Positions 15,189 through 24,721 of a DNA stretch of 64,000 nt are shown one piece after another. How positions within the stretch are numbered: the stretch's first letter is position 1; each line of letters begins with the position of its first letter. Location of the stretch: contig DASZUG010000082.1 of the NCBI GenBank assembly GCA_035547755.1, forward strand, positions 1-64,000, given 5' to 3'. The notes beneath the pieces were generated by a model. It saw only the letters and a program-made list of their open reading frames with translations. It ran no database searches and had not been told where the DNA came from. The DNA comes from Mesorhizobium_L sp035547755 (GTDB lineage: Bacteria > Pseudomonadota > Alphaproteobacteria > Rhizobiales > Rhizobiaceae). A program made the position numbers and the translations under genes.

Positions 15189-17329
15189 TGCGCCGCAACC
15201 GTCCTGTCGCTCCGGTGCTTTTCATCGGCTTTTTCCTATTTTCGAGCCTGGCCTCGGGTACCACGGCGCTCGGCGCAGACGACCAAGAGGCCGCGAGGCC
15301 GGCTGAAACAAGCTGCATGAACGGCTCGACGCGGGCATTGAACGGCGCTCACTACGGGCTGACGAAAAATGACGTCCGCAATGAGCGGAGGTCACGCACC
15401 ATATTCTACGTCTCGCCGAAAGGGCGCGACGATTGGAGCGGCAGATTGCAGCGGCCAAACCCGGAGGGGACGGACGGTCCAGTCGCCAGCCTTGAAAAAG
15501 CGCGCGACCTTGCCCACGCAACGGCTACGCCGGATATGATCGTGATGGCCGCCGGCGACTACTATCTCAAGCAACCAGTGATGTTCGGCCCCGAGGATGC
15601 TGGCCTCATCATTACGGCCGGATGCGGCGGGGCGCCGATCTTGCACGGCGGCCCCTTGGTCGAAGGCTGGAAACCGGCCTCCAATGGCCGCTGGGTAGCG
15701 CGGTTGAAACTTGCGGCGGACGCGCGCGTCGGCGATCTCTTCGTGAACGGCGCCATTCAGACCGAGGCCCGCTACCCCAATGCGCCGCCCGACGGCGACC
15801 GGCGCAAGGGCTGGCTCTTCGCGGCCAAATGCGCCGCGCAAGCCGACGCTTTACAAAGCAATACGCGCTTCTGCGTCCATGCCGGCGATCTGCCGCCGTT
15901 TCACGATGTAACGGGTCTCGTCGCGGATATCGTCGGCGGCTTTCAGCCTGGCAGCCAATGGGGCAACGACACGCTTCCGGTGATTTCAATCGACCGGGCA
16001 CGGAATGTGGTGCACACTCAAGGCACCAGCTACTTCTTCACCGCGGAAGGCAGCCGGTACTTTCTGGCCGGGAAGGAAGCGTTGCTCGATGCGCCCCGCG
16101 AATGGTGGTACGACGAGGCCTCCGGACGGCTTTTCTACATTCCGGCCGATGGCTCCTTTCCTCGCGCAACTGTCATTGCTGGCACCCTCGGGACATTCCT
16201 GATGCTCAAGGGCGCCGACAACATGACCATCTCCGGCCTGCACCTTCGCGACGGCGCACCCGAAGGATCCGGCAAATACGGCACCGATACCAGAGGCTAC
16301 GGCGCAATACGGCTCGATCATGCCAACGGCGTCAGGCTGCTTGGCAACGTCATCGGAAATGTCGGCGTCGGCATTCATGTATCGGAAAGCAAAAACGTCA
16401 CCATCGCGGATAATGAGATCGGGCCCGTTGCCGGCAACGGCATCTATCTCGGCACGGCCTATGGCAGCTTCGGCAAATCGAGCGGCGCCACGATTGTCCG
16501 GAATCGCATTCACGATATCGGCCGCGTCTATTTCGAAAGCTCGGGCATATGGTTCCAGGCGGCCGACAACGTGACGATCTCGCACAATCTGGTCGAGAAT
16601 GCCGCGCAGTTCGGCATTGCCGGAGGCTCCATCTGGGGACCTCAGGACGCCGTGCATAACGCGATCATCGAATACAATATCATCCGCAACGCCAACCAGC
16701 AGACGGCGGACGGGGGCGCGATAAAGCTGGTCGGCGCACAGGCGGATCTGATGAACAGCCATATCCGTCACAACCGCATCACCGGTACGCGCGAACTGAT
16801 GAACAGGGCGGATGGGACTTTCTGGCCCACCGACTATGAAAATATCCGCGAATGGCCGAGTCCGATCAGTTGGGCCATCTATACGGATGGCAGGGCGAGC
16901 GGCGTCGAGATCGCGGACAATTTCCTTTCTGACAATGTTTCGGGCATCGGGCTCAATGGCGGCTGGAACAACGTCGTGACCGGAAACAATATCTCTCACG
17001 GAGCGGGAGCGGCCTTCCGTATCGACGACGGCACAGGCCGGGGATGGCATCCGCCATGGGCGCGGCCCAATCGCGTCGAAAACAATGTCGTGTCAGTCGA
17101 CGATGACAGCGGGCTTGCCGTGTCCGTCTATGCACCGGGTCAAGGACCGGGCTATGTGGAATTCGCCCGCAACCGTTACAGAGGCAATCTCAACGCACGA
17201 AGTTTCGAGATGCAACCCGCGATCATGTCTTCAGGAGAATTCGGCAGCCTTGGCGACTTCCAGGCGGCCGGACAAGAGAAAGGCAGCGTCATCGTTCCCG
17301 CGGAAGGCGGAGATCGCGCGGCGCAGTGA
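15188..17329 (+). CDS. Secreted right-handed parallel beta-helix protein
   Basis: A 713-residue exported protein. The signal peptide (about 1-30) has hydrophobic core VLFIGFFLFSSLASG. An N-terminal region (about 70-330) with YVSPKGRDDWSG resembles the start of many beta-helix carbohydrate-active proteins. Tandem helix coils with repeated N-x-I/V patterns follow (about 340-640; for example VTIADNEIG, VTISHNLVENA). Such proteins include polysaccharide lyases, hydrolases and C5-epimerases; no catalytic triad can be assigned by eye. It is coupled to the polymerase gene, so it probably trims, modifies or degrades the exopolysaccharide made here. The exact activity is open. Confidence 0.75.
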   Translation: MRRNRPVAPVLFIGFFLFSSLASGTTALGADDQEAARPAETSCMNGSTRALNGAHYGLTKNDVRNERRSRTIFYVSPKGRDDWSGRLQRPNPEGTDGPVASLEKARDLAHATATPDMIVMAAGDYYLKQPVMFGPEDAGLIITAGCGGAPILHGGPLVEGWKPASNGRWVARLKLAADARVGDLFVNGAIQTEARYPNAPPDGDRRKGWLFAAKCAAQADALQSNTRFCVHAGDLPPFHDVTGLVADIVGGFQPGSQWGNDTLPVISIDRARNVVHTQGTSYFFTAEGSRYFLAGKEALLDAPREWWYDEASGRLFYIPADGSFPRATVIAGTLGTFLMLKGADNMTISGLHLRDGAPEGSGKYGTDTRGYGAIRLDHANGVRLLGNVIGNVGVGIHVSESKNVTIADNEIGPVAGNGIYLGTAYGSFGKSSGATIVRNRIHDIGRVYFESSGIWFQAADNVTISHNLVENAAQFGIAGGSIWGPQDAVHNAIIEYNIIRNANQQTADGGAIKLVGAQADLMNSHIRHNRITGTRELMNRADGTFWPTDYENIREWPSPISWAIYTDGRASGVEIADNFLSDNVSGIGLNGGWNNVVTGNNISHGAGAAFRIDDGTGRGWHPPWARPNRVENNVVSVDDDSGLAVSVYAPGQGPGYVEFARNRYRGNLNARSFEMQPAIMSSGEFGSLGDFQAAGQEKGSVIVPAEGGDRAAQ

Positions 17330-17345
17330 ACCGCCGCGCGCGATC
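17312..17345. terminator. GC-rich hairpin between convergent genes
   Basis: GATCGCGCGGCG (17312-17323) pairs with the following CGCCGCGCGCGATC (17332-17345) apart from one extra CG. It spans the stop codons of both the beta-helix gene and ugd. It is well placed as a bidirectional terminator, but there is no T-run on either side. Confidence 0.45.
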
Positions 17346-18699
17346 AGGCCGACATCTTGACAATTCGCGGCCGTGATTCCGCCTGCCTGAAGCACGTGCC
17401 TCTCCCGATACAATAGTAGGCGAAGCCGTAACGCGTCACCTCTTCCGGCTCATAGATGTTGCGGAGGTCGAGAAGCCGGAGCGCCTTCATCACCGCTTTC
17501 AGACGTGCGAAATCCAGCGACCGAAACTCGTTCCACTCGGTAACGATGACGATGCAATCGGCTGCCTCGGCCGCGGCATAAGTATCCTCGGCGTAGTCGA
17601 TCGGCGGCAAAAGCGGCCTGGCGGCATCCATGCCCTGCGGATCGTAGGCGCAAACCGTCGCCCCTGCGTCGACAAGCGACTGAACGATCGCCAGCGACGG
17701 CGCCTCGCGCATGTCGTCCGTGTTCGGCTTGAAGGTGAGGCCGAGAATGGCGATCCGCTTGCCGCGAACACTCCCGCCACATGCCGCGACAATCCTGCGC
17801 GCCATCCCGCGCTTGCGCTGATCGTTGACGGCAAGCGTCGCCTCGACGAGACGCAGGGGGGAGCCTAGATCCTGCCCGGTCCGCGCGAAGGCCAGCGTGT
17901 CCTTGGGAAAGCAAGATCCTCCATAGCCGGGGCCGGCATGCAGGAATTTCGGACCGATGCGATTGTCGAGCCCGATGCCATGCGCCACATCCTGGACGTC
18001 GGCGCCGGCCGCCTCGCAGAGATCCGCAATCTCGTTGATGAAGGTGATCTTCATGGCGAGGAAAGCATTGGCCGCATATTTGATAATCTCGGCACTGTGG
18101 CGCGAGGTGAACTGGATCGGCGCCTGGTTGAGATAGAGGGGGCGGTAAACTTCTGCCATGACCGAACGCGCCCTTTCGTCGTCGGCGCCGATAACGATGC
18201 GGTCGGGCCGCTTGAAATCCTCGATCGCGACCCCCTCGCGCAGGAATTCCGGATTGGAAACCACCGCAATGTCCGCCTGGGGATCGACCTCTCTGACAAT
18301 GCGCTCCACCTCGTCTCCGGTGCCGACCGGAACGGTGGACTTCGTCACCACCACGGTGAACCCGCGGGCAGCTTTCGCTATGGAGGCAGCGGCGGCATAA
18401 ACATAGGAAAGATCCGCATAGCCGTCGCCATGCCGGGAAGGCGTGCCGACGGCGATGAAAACGACATCGGCCTTGGCGACCACCGATGACAGGTTGGTCG
18501 TGAACGACAGGCGGCCGGCGGCCGTGTTATGTGCTATCAGAGTATCGAGATTCGGTTCGAAGATCGGAATCCTCGCGCTGCGCAGCGCATCGATCTTGGT
18601 CTGGTCGAGGTCCACACATGTCACCTGATGGCCGAAATCGGCCAGACATGCGCCGCTGACAAGGCCGACATAGCCCGATCCGATCATTGCGATCTTCAT
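17344..18699 (-). CDS. ugd: UDP-glucose 6-dehydrogenase
   Basis: A 451-residue enzyme that oxidises UDP-glucose twice with NAD to UDP-glucuronate. The N-terminal Rossmann motif is GSGYVGLVSGACLADFG. The catalytic cysteine lies in GYGGSCFPKDTLAF. The C-terminal UDP-binding domain includes GLTFKPNTDDMREAPS. The ribosome-binding site GGAGGG precedes ATG 18699. The product feeds the UDP-xylose synthase at 23651 and may itself be a donor. It is the last gene of a minus-strand group with a GT4 transferase and a dioxygenase. Confidence 0.96.
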   Translation of the reverse strand: MKIAMIGSGYVGLVSGACLADFGHQVTCVDLDQTKIDALRSARIPIFEPNLDTLIAHNTAAGRLSFTTNLSSVVAKADVVFIAVGTPSRHGDGYADLSYVYAAAASIAKAARGFTVVVTKSTVPVGTGDEVERIVREVDPQADIAVVSNPEFLREGVAIEDFKRPDRIVIGADDERARSVMAEVYRPLYLNQAPIQFTSRHSAEIIKYAANAFLAMKITFINEIADLCEAAGADVQDVAHGIGLDNRIGPKFLHAGPGYGGSCFPKDTLAFARTGQDLGSPLRLVEATLAVNDQRKRGMARRIVAACGGSVRGKRIAILGLTFKPNTDDMREAPSLAIVQSLVDAGATVCAYDPQGMDAARPLLPPIDYAEDTYAAAEAADCIVIVTEWNEFRSLDFARLKAVMKALRLLDLRNIYEPEEVTRYGFAYYCIGRGTCFRQAESRPRIVKMSA

Positions 18700-18761
18700 A
18701 AGCCCTCCCCCTCATTTTTGACGGCGAGCCGCTTTCGCGATCGGCGTTTGCCGTTGCTCCG

Positions 18762-20042
18762 TCACAGAGACACTCGGTGGTTGCATGCCGTTTCGATGCA
18801 TTCAGGAGCAATCACGGATGGCGGGTAAAAGCGCTCGATCCTCTGCCGCACATGTCGCTGATAACTGGATTGACCGGCGCGCAAACAAGCCCCCTTCCGC
18901 AACGCCGCCAAACGATCCGCGTCGCTGGAAATTCCCGCCAGCGCATCCGCTAAATCCTGTTCGACAGCCGATTGGCTCCGCGCCCTGCTGGCGATGACGA
19001 CGCCGCAGCTTTCGTCGACCGCAACGCCGGAGCCTCCGAGATCGAGGCAGACCACCGGCAATCCATGCGCCAACGCTTCACCGATTACGGTGGCGGCCGA
19101 ATCATGGAGACTGGGAAAGAGGAAAATGTCGTGCTCGGAATAAAGTTGGCCCATTCGGGCATGCGGCACATTTCCCGCAAATCGGACGATGTCGGCGATT
19201 CCAAGTTTTCCTGCGACTGTTCGAAGATGGCTTTCGTCCGGCCCCGTACCGGCGATGGTGAAGGAGACATCCGGCACTTGCCTTCGCAGGTGGGCGATGG
19301 CGCCGAGCGCGAGTTGCGCGCCTTTCCAGTATTCCAACCGGCCCGCGAACAGGATGTCCAGCGTCGAGCTATGGACTCGCGCTGAAACAGCGCGTTCCGA
19401 CATGATCGGCGGCGCATAAATATCCCCCGTGACGAATGTCTTTCCTCGCCACCACGCCGGTACGTAAGCGCGGGTGGCTTCATCAGTTACGAGGATCGCG
19501 TCCGCTTGCGCGAGACACCTGAACACCATCGGGTCGATCCGGCTCAGCATATTGGCGAAATCGCGCTTCAACTCGAACTTCCAACCGCGCACCGGAAAGC
19601 CTCGCCGTAGCCGCCATGGCGTGCTTTGGCCGCCGCCAACGGGGCCGAAAATGAACCGTGGGCCGAGCCCGCCCAGAAAAGAGGGCCAGCGCAACACCGT
19701 CCAGGTCAGATGATGGATCACATCGAAAGGCGTTTCGGCATGCAACCCAGCGACGAGTTTGCGGGCCGTCATCTGCCAGAGATAATAGTGCTGGCGTATG
19801 CGGCGGGCATTCGCATAACCGGGGCCGGGCCAGCCCGGTATATCATGCCAGACGAAATTCAGCCGGCTCGGCAGCCCATACTCCCGCTCGTATCGCTCGA
19901 TGGCGGCGCGGTGATGGCTGCCGCAGGTGAGTACCGTGACATCGTGCCCCTGTCGCGCCATCTCGCAGGCGATATTCCACCCCTTCCCGAGTTCGGACCC
20001 TGCCCCCGGTTCGCAAGCGTAGGCTGATGCAAGTATGCGCAT
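18762..20042 (-). CDS. Glycosyltransferase, GT4 type
   Basis: A 426-residue GT-B transferase with a typical N terminus (ILASAYACEPGAGSELGKGWN), as in many exopolysaccharide GT4 enzymes. The C-terminal half has LFAGRLEYWKGAQLA and the nucleotide-binding motif region DSAATVIGEALAHGLP. The first acidic residue of the EX7E motif is Asp. It lies between the dioxygenase gene and ugd on the same strand. The donor is unknown, though glucuronate or xylose would fit its neighbours. Confidence 0.85.
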   Translation of the reverse strand: MRILASAYACEPGAGSELGKGWNIACEMARQGHDVTVLTCGSHHRAAIERYEREYGLPSRLNFVWHDIPGWPGPGYANARRIRQHYYLWQMTARKLVAGLHAETPFDVIHHLTWTVLRWPSFLGGLGPRFIFGPVGGGQSTPWRLRRGFPVRGWKFELKRDFANMLSRIDPMVFRCLAQADAILVTDEATRAYVPAWWRGKTFVTGDIYAPPIMSERAVSARVHSSTLDILFAGRLEYWKGAQLALGAIAHLRRQVPDVSFTIAGTGPDESHLRTVAGKLGIADIVRFAGNVPHARMGQLYSEHDIFLFPSLHDSAATVIGEALAHGLPVVCLDLGGSGVAVDESCGVVIASRARSQSAVEQDLADALAGISSDADRLAALRKGACLRAGQSSYQRHVRQRIERFYPPSVIAPECIETACNHRVSL

Positions 20043-20152
20043 ACCTGGTTCCCATCCAGCTTACTTACCATCCGAACTCAGACCTCATATCCGCCAGGAG
20101 CAGGGGCTGGTTCCCCACCAGCTGCGCGATATTTAGCCGGCACAACCAGCAA

Positions 20153-20998
20153 TCACAGCTGCGCCTCTGCCCTCGCTCCGCTGGGGCCGAAAGTCATAAA
20201 AATCGCCAGTCGATCCTCGGCTCGGGGGTTAAACCAGCGCACCAGGGATCGAGATTGCGTGAACGCTTTTTGCACGTCGAAGCCCAGTCGGGGGCCGACC
20301 ACGCCGAAGCCCTTGCGCAACATCCGCTCCGGCAACGTCGTCAGTTGTCCCAGATGGTCGATGCGCACGTCGAAAATGATCATGTCTCCCGCTGACACGA
20401 TCGCCTTTTTCACCGGCAGATCCGTCAGGTCGCGGGAGAGGTGCGAGCCAGGGCGAACCTTCAGGGTGGCAGGCGAGGTTTCATCCTGGTCCTGAAGGTA
20501 GAAGGCGATCTTGTAGTATTGAAAGTCTTGGTCGGCAAAGGCGTGGCCATTGATATCAATGGAATGGGCAACGTCCTTGTGCCATTTCGAGATGGTGTTG
20601 ATGGCGAGGTCACAAATATCGGTGAGTTCGGATTTGAATGGTTCCGTTGCCCTCGCCAGGATACGACGGACGGTATCGGAAGCGATGATCTTCTCGATAT
20701 GGGGAACGCTATTCCTCTGCTCCAGCAGGAACTTGCCGCCGTAATCGAAGGAATCGATGGTCCGCAGGTGCTCTTTCACCGCGACTCTAAGGAACCGCAC
20801 TTCTTCGAGGGTGAGAACGTTTCTGACAATGGCATAGCCGTCATTTTTCAAGGCCCGTTGCAATTCGTTCGGCTCACCCGGCGACCAACTGGCGCTGCCA
20901 GCAGTCGACTCCACCGCGCCTGATTGATTCAGCAAGGGCCTCTCCCACGTGACGGACGCACTGTCGCGATGATCTTCCCTCGATTTCGAGTAAGTCAA
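20153..20998 (-). CDS. Phytanoyl-CoA dioxygenase (PhyH)-family Fe(II)/2-oxoglutarate oxygenase
   Basis: A protein of up to 281 residues with the jelly-roll oxygenase signature. The Fe(II) ligands are His140 and Asp142 (WHKD) and distal His215 (RIDHLG). A basic segment near 225-232 (PERMLRK) may bind 2-oxoglutarate. RPGSHLSRD is the usual PhyH loop. The domain starts near residue 44. The start codon is uncertain: 20998 is TTG without a clear ribosome-binding site, and GTG near 20914 would still keep the whole domain. Such enzymes hydroxylate small molecules. In an exopolysaccharide locus the target could be a sugar, an acyl substituent or a lipid, which would be unusual. No partner identifies the substrate. 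Confidence 0.78.
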   Translation of the reverse strand: MTYSKSREDHRDSASVTWERPLLNQSGAVESTAGSASWSPGEPNELQRALKNDGYAIVRNVLTLEEVRFLRVAVKEHLRTIDSFDYGGKFLLEQRNSVPHIEKIIASDTVRRILARATEPFKSELTDICDLAINTISKWHKDVAHSIDINGHAFADQDFQYYKIAFYLQDQDETSPATLKVRPGSHLSRDLTDLPVKKAIVSAGDMIIFDVRIDHLGQLTTLPERMLRKGFGVVGPRLGFDVQKAFTQSRSLVRWFNPRAEDRLAIFMTFGPSGARAEAQL

Positions 20999-21222
20999 AC
21001 CACGCTTTGGAGGTACGGCTTCGCTGAAAGAACAAGGACGGTCATATCAGCAGCCGTGTTATCGACCTCGTCGGTAAGACACTCGCGGTAGCAGAAGACA
21101 CAAAGGGCGTGATTTGGGCATGCTTCGTGGCCGGAATGGTGACTAGGGCGGCTTCCGGCCGAACCATATAGTGCCCCGATACTGGCGGTTCGCACAAGAA
21201 CGCGCCTCGGGAAGCGCTGGTC
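20999..21222. other. Divergent promoter region within the polysaccharide locus
   Basis: About 220 nt between the dioxygenase (minus) and GT26 (plus) genes. It should carry promoters for both groups. I see no gene, no strong palindrome and no copy of the TGGGCGA repeat found at 13634-13714. Confidence 0.5.
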
Positions 21223-22137
21223 ATGAAGAATCCGTCAGGAAACGACGATAGGACGGCCGCCCGCCGTTGCGGGAGCGAACCGGCGTGGGTCAACGTGCTG
21301 GGCGTCCGCGTCTCGGCGGTCAACCTCGAAAGCGCTGTCGCACGCATCGAAGCGGCGATCGCGGATGGCCGGAAGGAATATGTCTGCGTTCGCGATGCGC
21401 ATGGCATCGTCCGATGCCAGAAGGATGCGGAGCTCCGTTCCGCCCATAATCGGGCCTTTATCGTCACGCCCGACGGCGTGCCCCTTGTATGGGCACTGAA
21501 ACGCGGCGGCCATGCGGAAAGCGACCGGGTCTACGGCCCCGACCTCATGTTGGCGATCCTTCAAGCAGGCCGATCCAGTGGCCGGCGCCATTTCCTCTAC
21601 GGGGCGACCGCCGCCACCTTGGAGCGGTTGGAGACGCGGCTTGTCGAAAAGTTTCCCGACCTTTGCATAGCCGACTCCTGGGCGCCACCGTTTCGCGATC
21701 TGTCGACGCGGGAGGAAGAAGAAGTCGCCGACAGGATAAACCGCTCACGCGTCGATATCGTATGGGTGGGACTCGGTAGCCCGAAACAGGAGCTCTGGAT
21801 GGCGCGTATGCGCGCGCGTCTTGACGCTCCAATCCTTGTCGGCGTTGGCGCAGCGTTCGACTTTCATGCGGGCCTGAAGCGCCAGGCGCCCCGCATCGTC
21901 CAACGGAGCGGCTTCGAATGGGCCTTTCGCCTTTGCTGCGAGCCGCGCCGTCTTTGGCGTCGCTATGCCGTCGTGGTGCCGAGCTTCCTTGCGCTGATAT
22001 TGCTGCAGCGGCTCGGGCTCCGGCAATTTCCGATCGAAGAAGCGCCAGGCGTCGGGCATGTCGTGGAAAACAGGCCCGAGGTCTTCGGATCGATCGTTGC
22101 CGTCGGTGCGAGCCCCAATTCCCCTCAAAGCAGATGA
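21223..22137 (+). CDS. WecB/TagA/CpsF-family glycosyltransferase (GT26)
   Basis: A 304-residue GT26 enzyme. Family motifs are PDGVPLVWAL, RVYGPDLML, LGSPKQELWMARM and GVGAAFDFHAG. The C-terminal basic/aromatic tail (QRSGFEWAFRLCCEPRRLWRRY) is thought to hold the enzyme at the membrane. Members usually add the second sugar onto a lipid-linked first sugar. The stop overlaps the start of the priming transferase gene by ATGA, which fits consecutive steps of repeat-unit assembly. Confidence 0.9.
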   Translation: MKNPSGNDDRTAARRCGSEPAWVNVLGVRVSAVNLESAVARIEAAIADGRKEYVCVRDAHGIVRCQKDAELRSAHNRAFIVTPDGVPLVWALKRGGHAESDRVYGPDLMLAILQAGRSSGRRHFLYGATAATLERLETRLVEKFPDLCIADSWAPPFRDLSTREEEEVADRINRSRVDIVWVGLGSPKQELWMARMRARLDAPILVGVGAAFDFHAGLKRQAPRIVQRSGFEWAFRLCCEPRRLWRRYAVVVPSFLALILLQRLGLRQFPIEEAPGVGHVVENRPEVFGSIVAVGASPNSPQSR

Positions 22138-23621
22138 GCCGAACGATGCCTTCATCCGCTACAGCGACAATGGATTCAGTGGCGACGCGGGTTGGGGCGG
22201 ATAGCGTTTTCGCACCCGCCGAACTGGTCATTCCGGACATCGAGGCCCGCCAGCCGCCCGCGACCTTGACGCTGGTGGAACGACTGCCTCGGCTGGTCGT
22301 GCAGTCATTGCTGATTGCCGGCGATATCTCCGCTTACGCGATCGCCTATCTGCTCGTCGCACCGTTTCCGCCCGCCAATTCCACCGGCGTGGCGCTGGAC
22401 CGCATCCTCGTGCTAACGACATTGGCGACCATCGTCCTGGCTGCGTCGCGATCGCTCTATCCGGCATATCGAATCCATGACCACGAGCAGTTGCGTCGCC
22501 GTGCCGCGGTATCCGCGATCGTGGCAGCACTCGCAATATCGGGGGTTTTGCTTCTCCCCGAAGGCTGGCCGCTGGTTTTTCCAACCGTCGCTTTCCTGGC
22601 TGCCGGACTGATCATCCAACCCTTCACTCATGACGTCGCGCGGCGGCTGTGTCGGTGGCTCGGCATTTGGGGAGAAAGAGCAGCCATCATCGCCGGCCCC
22701 AATCGCATGCCGGGGCTGATCGAGCATTTCAACCGGAACTGGCGACTGGGTATCATGCCGGAACCGCTGCCTATACATGGAGCGGACGAGCGGCTATCCG
22801 ACCGAGGGATGAATAAAGCGACGCCGCGCATCGCGCTGATCACCGGCGATATCGCCGCGCCGCTGGAAGAGCTGGCCGCCATGCGCCATCGGTTCGCCGA
22901 AATCGTCCTGCTTGCGGATATTCCCACCCTGAAGCTGACCGGATTGCGGCCAGCGGAGACCGGGGGGGAGATCGGGCTTCGCCTCGCCGCCTGCAACAGA
23001 CCGAGTTCCGACCTCGTTCGCCGCGCAGTCGATCTCGCGATCGCCCTTCCCGCGATGCTTTTGCTCGCGCCGCTGATCGGCATCGCCGCGATCGCCATCT
23101 ACGCCATAGATCCGGGACCAGTCTTCTTCTGGCATGCTCGCGAAGGCCGAAGCGGCCGGACGCTTCATGTGCTCAAGTTGAGAACCATGTACAGCGATGC
23201 CGAACAGCGTCTTGAAGCCGTGCTCCGGGACAACCCAGGCATGGCGGCGGAATGGTCGTCCCACTTCAAGCTACGCGTCGATCCGCGGATTTTGCCCATG
23301 GTCGGCCATCTCCTCCGCAAGACAAGCCTCGATGAGGTGCCGCAACTGGTCAATATCATCACCGGAGAGATGACACTGGTCGGCCCGCGGCCATTCCCCG
23401 TCTATCACCTCCTGGCCATGGACGGCGCCTTCCGCCACAAGCGGCATTCGGTGACGCCCGGCCTTACCGGCCTTTGGCAGATATCCGAACGAAGCAATGC
23501 GGATATCGGCCTGCAGCAGCAACTGGACGAGTTCTACATCGACAACAGGTCGCCGTGGCTGGACTGGCACATTCTCGCGAACACGCTTCCCGCGGTTTTC
23601 AAGCGCAGCGGCGCATATTGA
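22134..23621 (+). CDS. Undecaprenyl-phosphate sugar phosphotransferase (priming transferase)
   Basis: A 495-residue membrane enzyme that moves a sugar-1-phosphate from a UDP-sugar to undecaprenyl phosphate and so starts the repeat unit. An N-terminal membrane and CoA-binding-like region (about 50-330) precedes the bacterial sugar transferase domain (about 350-495). That domain holds KLRTMYSDAE, the DEVPQL catalytic motif, LVGPRPFP and PGLTGLWQ. Start 22134 comes from the ATGA overlap with the GT26 gene. The sugar is probably glucose or galactose by family, but this cannot be settled by eye. Confidence 0.92.
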   Translation: MSRTMPSSATATMDSVATRVGADSVFAPAELVIPDIEARQPPATLTLVERLPRLVVQSLLIAGDISAYAIAYLLVAPFPPANSTGVALDRILVLTTLATIVLAASRSLYPAYRIHDHEQLRRRAAVSAIVAALAISGVLLLPEGWPLVFPTVAFLAAGLIIQPFTHDVARRLCRWLGIWGERAAIIAGPNRMPGLIEHFNRNWRLGIMPEPLPIHGADERLSDRGMNKATPRIALITGDIAAPLEELAAMRHRFAEIVLLADIPTLKLTGLRPAETGGEIGLRLAACNRPSSDLVRRAVDLAIALPAMLLLAPLIGIAAIAIYAIDPGPVFFWHAREGRSGRTLHVLKLRTMYSDAEQRLEAVLRDNPGMAAEWSSHFKLRVDPRILPMVGHLLRKTSLDEVPQLVNIITGEMTLVGPRPFPVYHLLAMDGAFRHKRHSVTPGLTGLWQISERSNADIGLQQQLDEFYIDNRSPWLDWHILANTLPAVFKRSGAY

Positions 23622-23650
23622 CGTGCCTCCATGGAAAAGGGGAAGAGATC

Positions 23651-24682
23651 ATGCATGAGCGAAAGCGCGTACTGGTAACGGGCGGAGCCGGGTTTCTCGG
23701 ATCCTTCCTGTGCGAAAGGCTCCTGCGGCAAGGCAGCGATGTCCTTTGCGTCGACAATTACTACACCGGCTCGCGCGATACGGTGGTGCATCTTCTCGAC
23801 GATCCTCATTTCGAGATCATTCGCCACGACATAACCTTTCCGCTTTATGTGGAAGTGGACGAGATCTACAATCTCGCCTGTCCGGCTTCTCCCATCCATT
23901 ATCAGTTCGATCCCGTTCAGACCGTGAAAACCAATGTGCACGGGGCCATCAATATGCTCGGCCTGGCGAAACGTACCAAGGCCAAAATCTTCCAGGCGTC
24001 CACCAGCGAAGTCTATGGCGATCCAGCCGTCCATCCGCAGCCCGAGACATATCGCGGCAGCGTCAGCCCGATCGGGCCACGCGCTTGCTATGATGAGGGC
24101 AAACGTTGCGCCGAAACCCTGTTTTTCGACTATCACCGCCAATACGGCGTCGAAATCCGCGTCGCACGAATTTTCAACACTTACGGGCCGCGCATGCACC
24201 CAAATGACGGCCGCGTCGTCTCGAACTTCATCGTTCAGGCGTTGCGCAACGAGCCGATCACCGTCTTCGGGAACGGCTCGCAGACGCGTTCGTTCTGTTA
24301 CGTCGAGGATCTCATCGAAGGTTTCCTGAAACTGATGGCGAAGCCGGCCGGCTTCACCGGCCCTGTCAATCTCGGCAATCCCCAGGAGTTCCAGGTGCGT
24401 GAACTGGCCGAGATGGTGATCGATATGACGGGCTCGAGATCCCGCATCGTCTCAAAGCCGCTGCCGGCGGACGATCCGACGCGACGCAAACCGGACATCC
24501 GCCAGGCGCGGGAAGAACTGGGCTGGCAACCAACGGTGCCGTTGCGTGAAGGGCTCGCGAAAACGATCGCCTATTTCGACGCAAAACTCAATCGGTCGGC
24601 GGCCGAAACGATGATTCTGCGGGCGCTCGGCGCCGCAGGGCCTCAGGCCGATGCCGCCGCAGGTTCTACCCGCAGCTTCTGA
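23651..24682 (+). CDS. uxs: UDP-glucuronate decarboxylase (UDP-xylose synthase)
   Basis: A 343-residue extended short-chain dehydrogenase that decarboxylates UDP-glucuronate to UDP-xylose. Motifs are VTGGAGFLGSFLCERLL (NAD site, about 9-25), PASPIHYQ, STSEVYGDPAVHPQ and the Tyr-Lys pair in ACYDEGKRCAE. The last pattern and the RTYGPRMH-like segment (NTYGPRMHPNDGRVV) are typical of UXS rather than other epimerases. The start at 23651 has a strong GGGGAAGAG site. Together with ugd it gives the cell UDP-glucuronate and UDP-xylose. Confidence 0.92.
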   Translation: MHERKRVLVTGGAGFLGSFLCERLLRQGSDVLCVDNYYTGSRDTVVHLLDDPHFEIIRHDITFPLYVEVDEIYNLACPASPIHYQFDPVQTVKTNVHGAINMLGLAKRTKAKIFQASTSEVYGDPAVHPQPETYRGSVSPIGPRACYDEGKRCAETLFFDYHRQYGVEIRVARIFNTYGPRMHPNDGRVVSNFIVQALRNEPITVFGNGSQTRSFCYVEDLIEGFLKLMAKPAGFTGPVNLGNPQEFQVRELAEMVIDMTGSRSRIVSKPLPADDPTRRKPDIRQAREELGWQPTVPLREGLAKTIAYFDAKLNRSAAETMILRALGAAGPQADAAAGSTRSF

Positions 24683-24721
24683 ATTCCGACACGCAATGTC
24701 GATTGGTATCCGGAGCCATCT

